A stretch of DNA of 7,468 nucleotides from an uncultured Oxalobacter sp. (lineage in GTDB: Bacteria > Pseudomonadota > Gammaproteobacteria > Burkholderiales > Burkholderiaceae_D): NCBI GenBank assembly GCA_905202055.1, contig CAJKQK010000088.1, positions 1-7,468 on the forward strand. Direction: 5' to 3'. The notes below the pieces were generated by a model, which ran no database searches, had not been told where the DNA came from, and saw nothing but the letters and a program-made list of their open reading frames with translations. Below, piece by piece: positions 6,930 to 7,468 of this stretch; the first letter of the stretch is position 1; each line of letters opens with the position of its first letter. The translations under genes and the position numbers were made by a program.

Positions 6930-7468
6930 TTACAAAACGTCCAGAGGCATCTTGTGATCCGGAGGCGGGAAAATCGCGTCCAGTTCGTCAAGGACACTCT
7001 GATCCAGAGTGATATCCCATGCCTTGCGGTTTTCCTCAACACGCTTGAGGCTTGACGACTTCGGAATAGGCACCGCCCCCTGGTGGAGCAACCACGCCAG
7101 CGCAAGCTGGGCTGGCGTGATGGACAGCTTTTCGGCAACCCGTTTCAGGCCGGAGCTTTTCAGAAGACGGGTCTGATAAAGGGGTGAATAGGCCATTACC
7201 GGAATATTCCGTTTTTTCTGCCATGACAACAAATCCCATTCGATGCCACGGGAAGCCAGATTGTACAAAACCTGATTGACGCAGAGGTTACCGTTATCGT
7301 ATCGCGCCGCTTCTTCCATGTCGTCCAGATCGAAATTGGACACGCCATACGCACGGATTTTACCGGCATCGACCAGTTGTTCCATCGCCTCGAACGTTTC
7401 CGACAGGGGATAACCACCCCTCCAGTGAAGCAGATACAAGTCAAGATAATCCGTTTTCAACCTGGCAA
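6930..7468 (-). CDS. Aldo/keto reductase, YeaE-like (5' end outside window)
   Basis: NADPH-preferring aldo/keto reductase of the group that includes E. coli YeaE, implicated in methylglyoxal reduction. The frame is open to the window edge; 178 complete codons are visible, starting A-R-L-K-T-D-Y-L-D-L-Y. The catalytic His is H14 in YLLHW. GVSNFD (41-46), VNQVLYNLASRGIEWDLL (63-80) and MAYSPL (91-96) follow. The cofactor loop IPKSSSLKRVEEN (134-146) supplies the Lys, Ser, Arg and Asn that bind the NADPH phosphate. The end FPPPDHKMPLDVL parallels my recollection of the YeaE C-terminus. A TTG at 7458-7460 is an internal Leu, not a start. The N-terminal part, with the catalytic Asp, Tyr and Lys, is outside the window. 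It differs from the left-edge reductase, which belongs to another family. The in vivo substrate cannot be read from sequence. Confidence 0.93.
   Translation of the reverse strand, partial: ARLKTDYLDLYLLHWRGGYPLSETFEAMEQLVDAGKIRAYGVSNFDLDDMEEAARYDNGNLCVNQVLYNLASRGIEWDLLSWQKKRNIPVMAYSPLYQTRLLKSSGLKRVAEKLSITPAQLALAWLLHQGAVPIPKSSSLKRVEENRKAWDITLDQSVLDELDAIFPPPDHKMPLDVL

Overview
This window reads as an ordinary chromosomal housekeeping segment of a betaproteobacterium. Base composition is close to 50% G+C by eye. The order topB-dprA with a divergent def-fmt pair, and a topoisomerase III carrying zinc modules and an Ala/Lys/Thr-rich tail, point to Burkholderiales. The moderate G+C would suit an Oxalobacter-like member of the Oxalobacteraceae. 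The taxonomic call is inference from gene order and protein style; no marker gene here settles it.

Layout, left to right. Positions 1-582 (+) hold the C-terminal part of a YajO-like aldo/keto reductase whose N-terminus lies outside the window. A strong, symmetrical hairpin at 598-624 probably terminates this gene and the convergent topB. topB (651-3278, -) encodes DNA topoisomerase III. A gap of about 215 bp follows, with no recognisable gene. dprA (3494-4633, -) encodes the single-stranded-DNA-binding RecA loader used in transformation. The roughly 240 bp between divergent dprA and def (4634-4873) hold an A/T-rich near-palindrome and two GC-rich stem-loops. def (4874-5413, +) and fmt (5410-6354, +) overlap by ATGA and form a translationally coupled pair. 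A SRPBCC/DUF1857 protein gene (6426-6923, +) follows. Six bases further on it meets the end of a convergent YeaE-like aldo/keto reductase (6930-7468, -) that runs off the right edge.

How the genes work together. Fmt formylates initiator Met-tRNA and Def removes the formyl group from new proteins, so the pair is functionally matched. DprA and TopB both act on DNA, in recombination/transformation and in decatenation or removal of single-stranded entanglements. The two reductases are unrelated to this core and belong to different aldo/keto reductase families.

I found no sign of a mobile element, CRISPR array, RNA gene or novel defence system. The points most worth a second look are the paired stem-loops upstream of def, the apparent absence of smg between dprA and topB, the choice of dprA start beside a palindrome, and the uncharacterised DUF1857 gene next to fmt.
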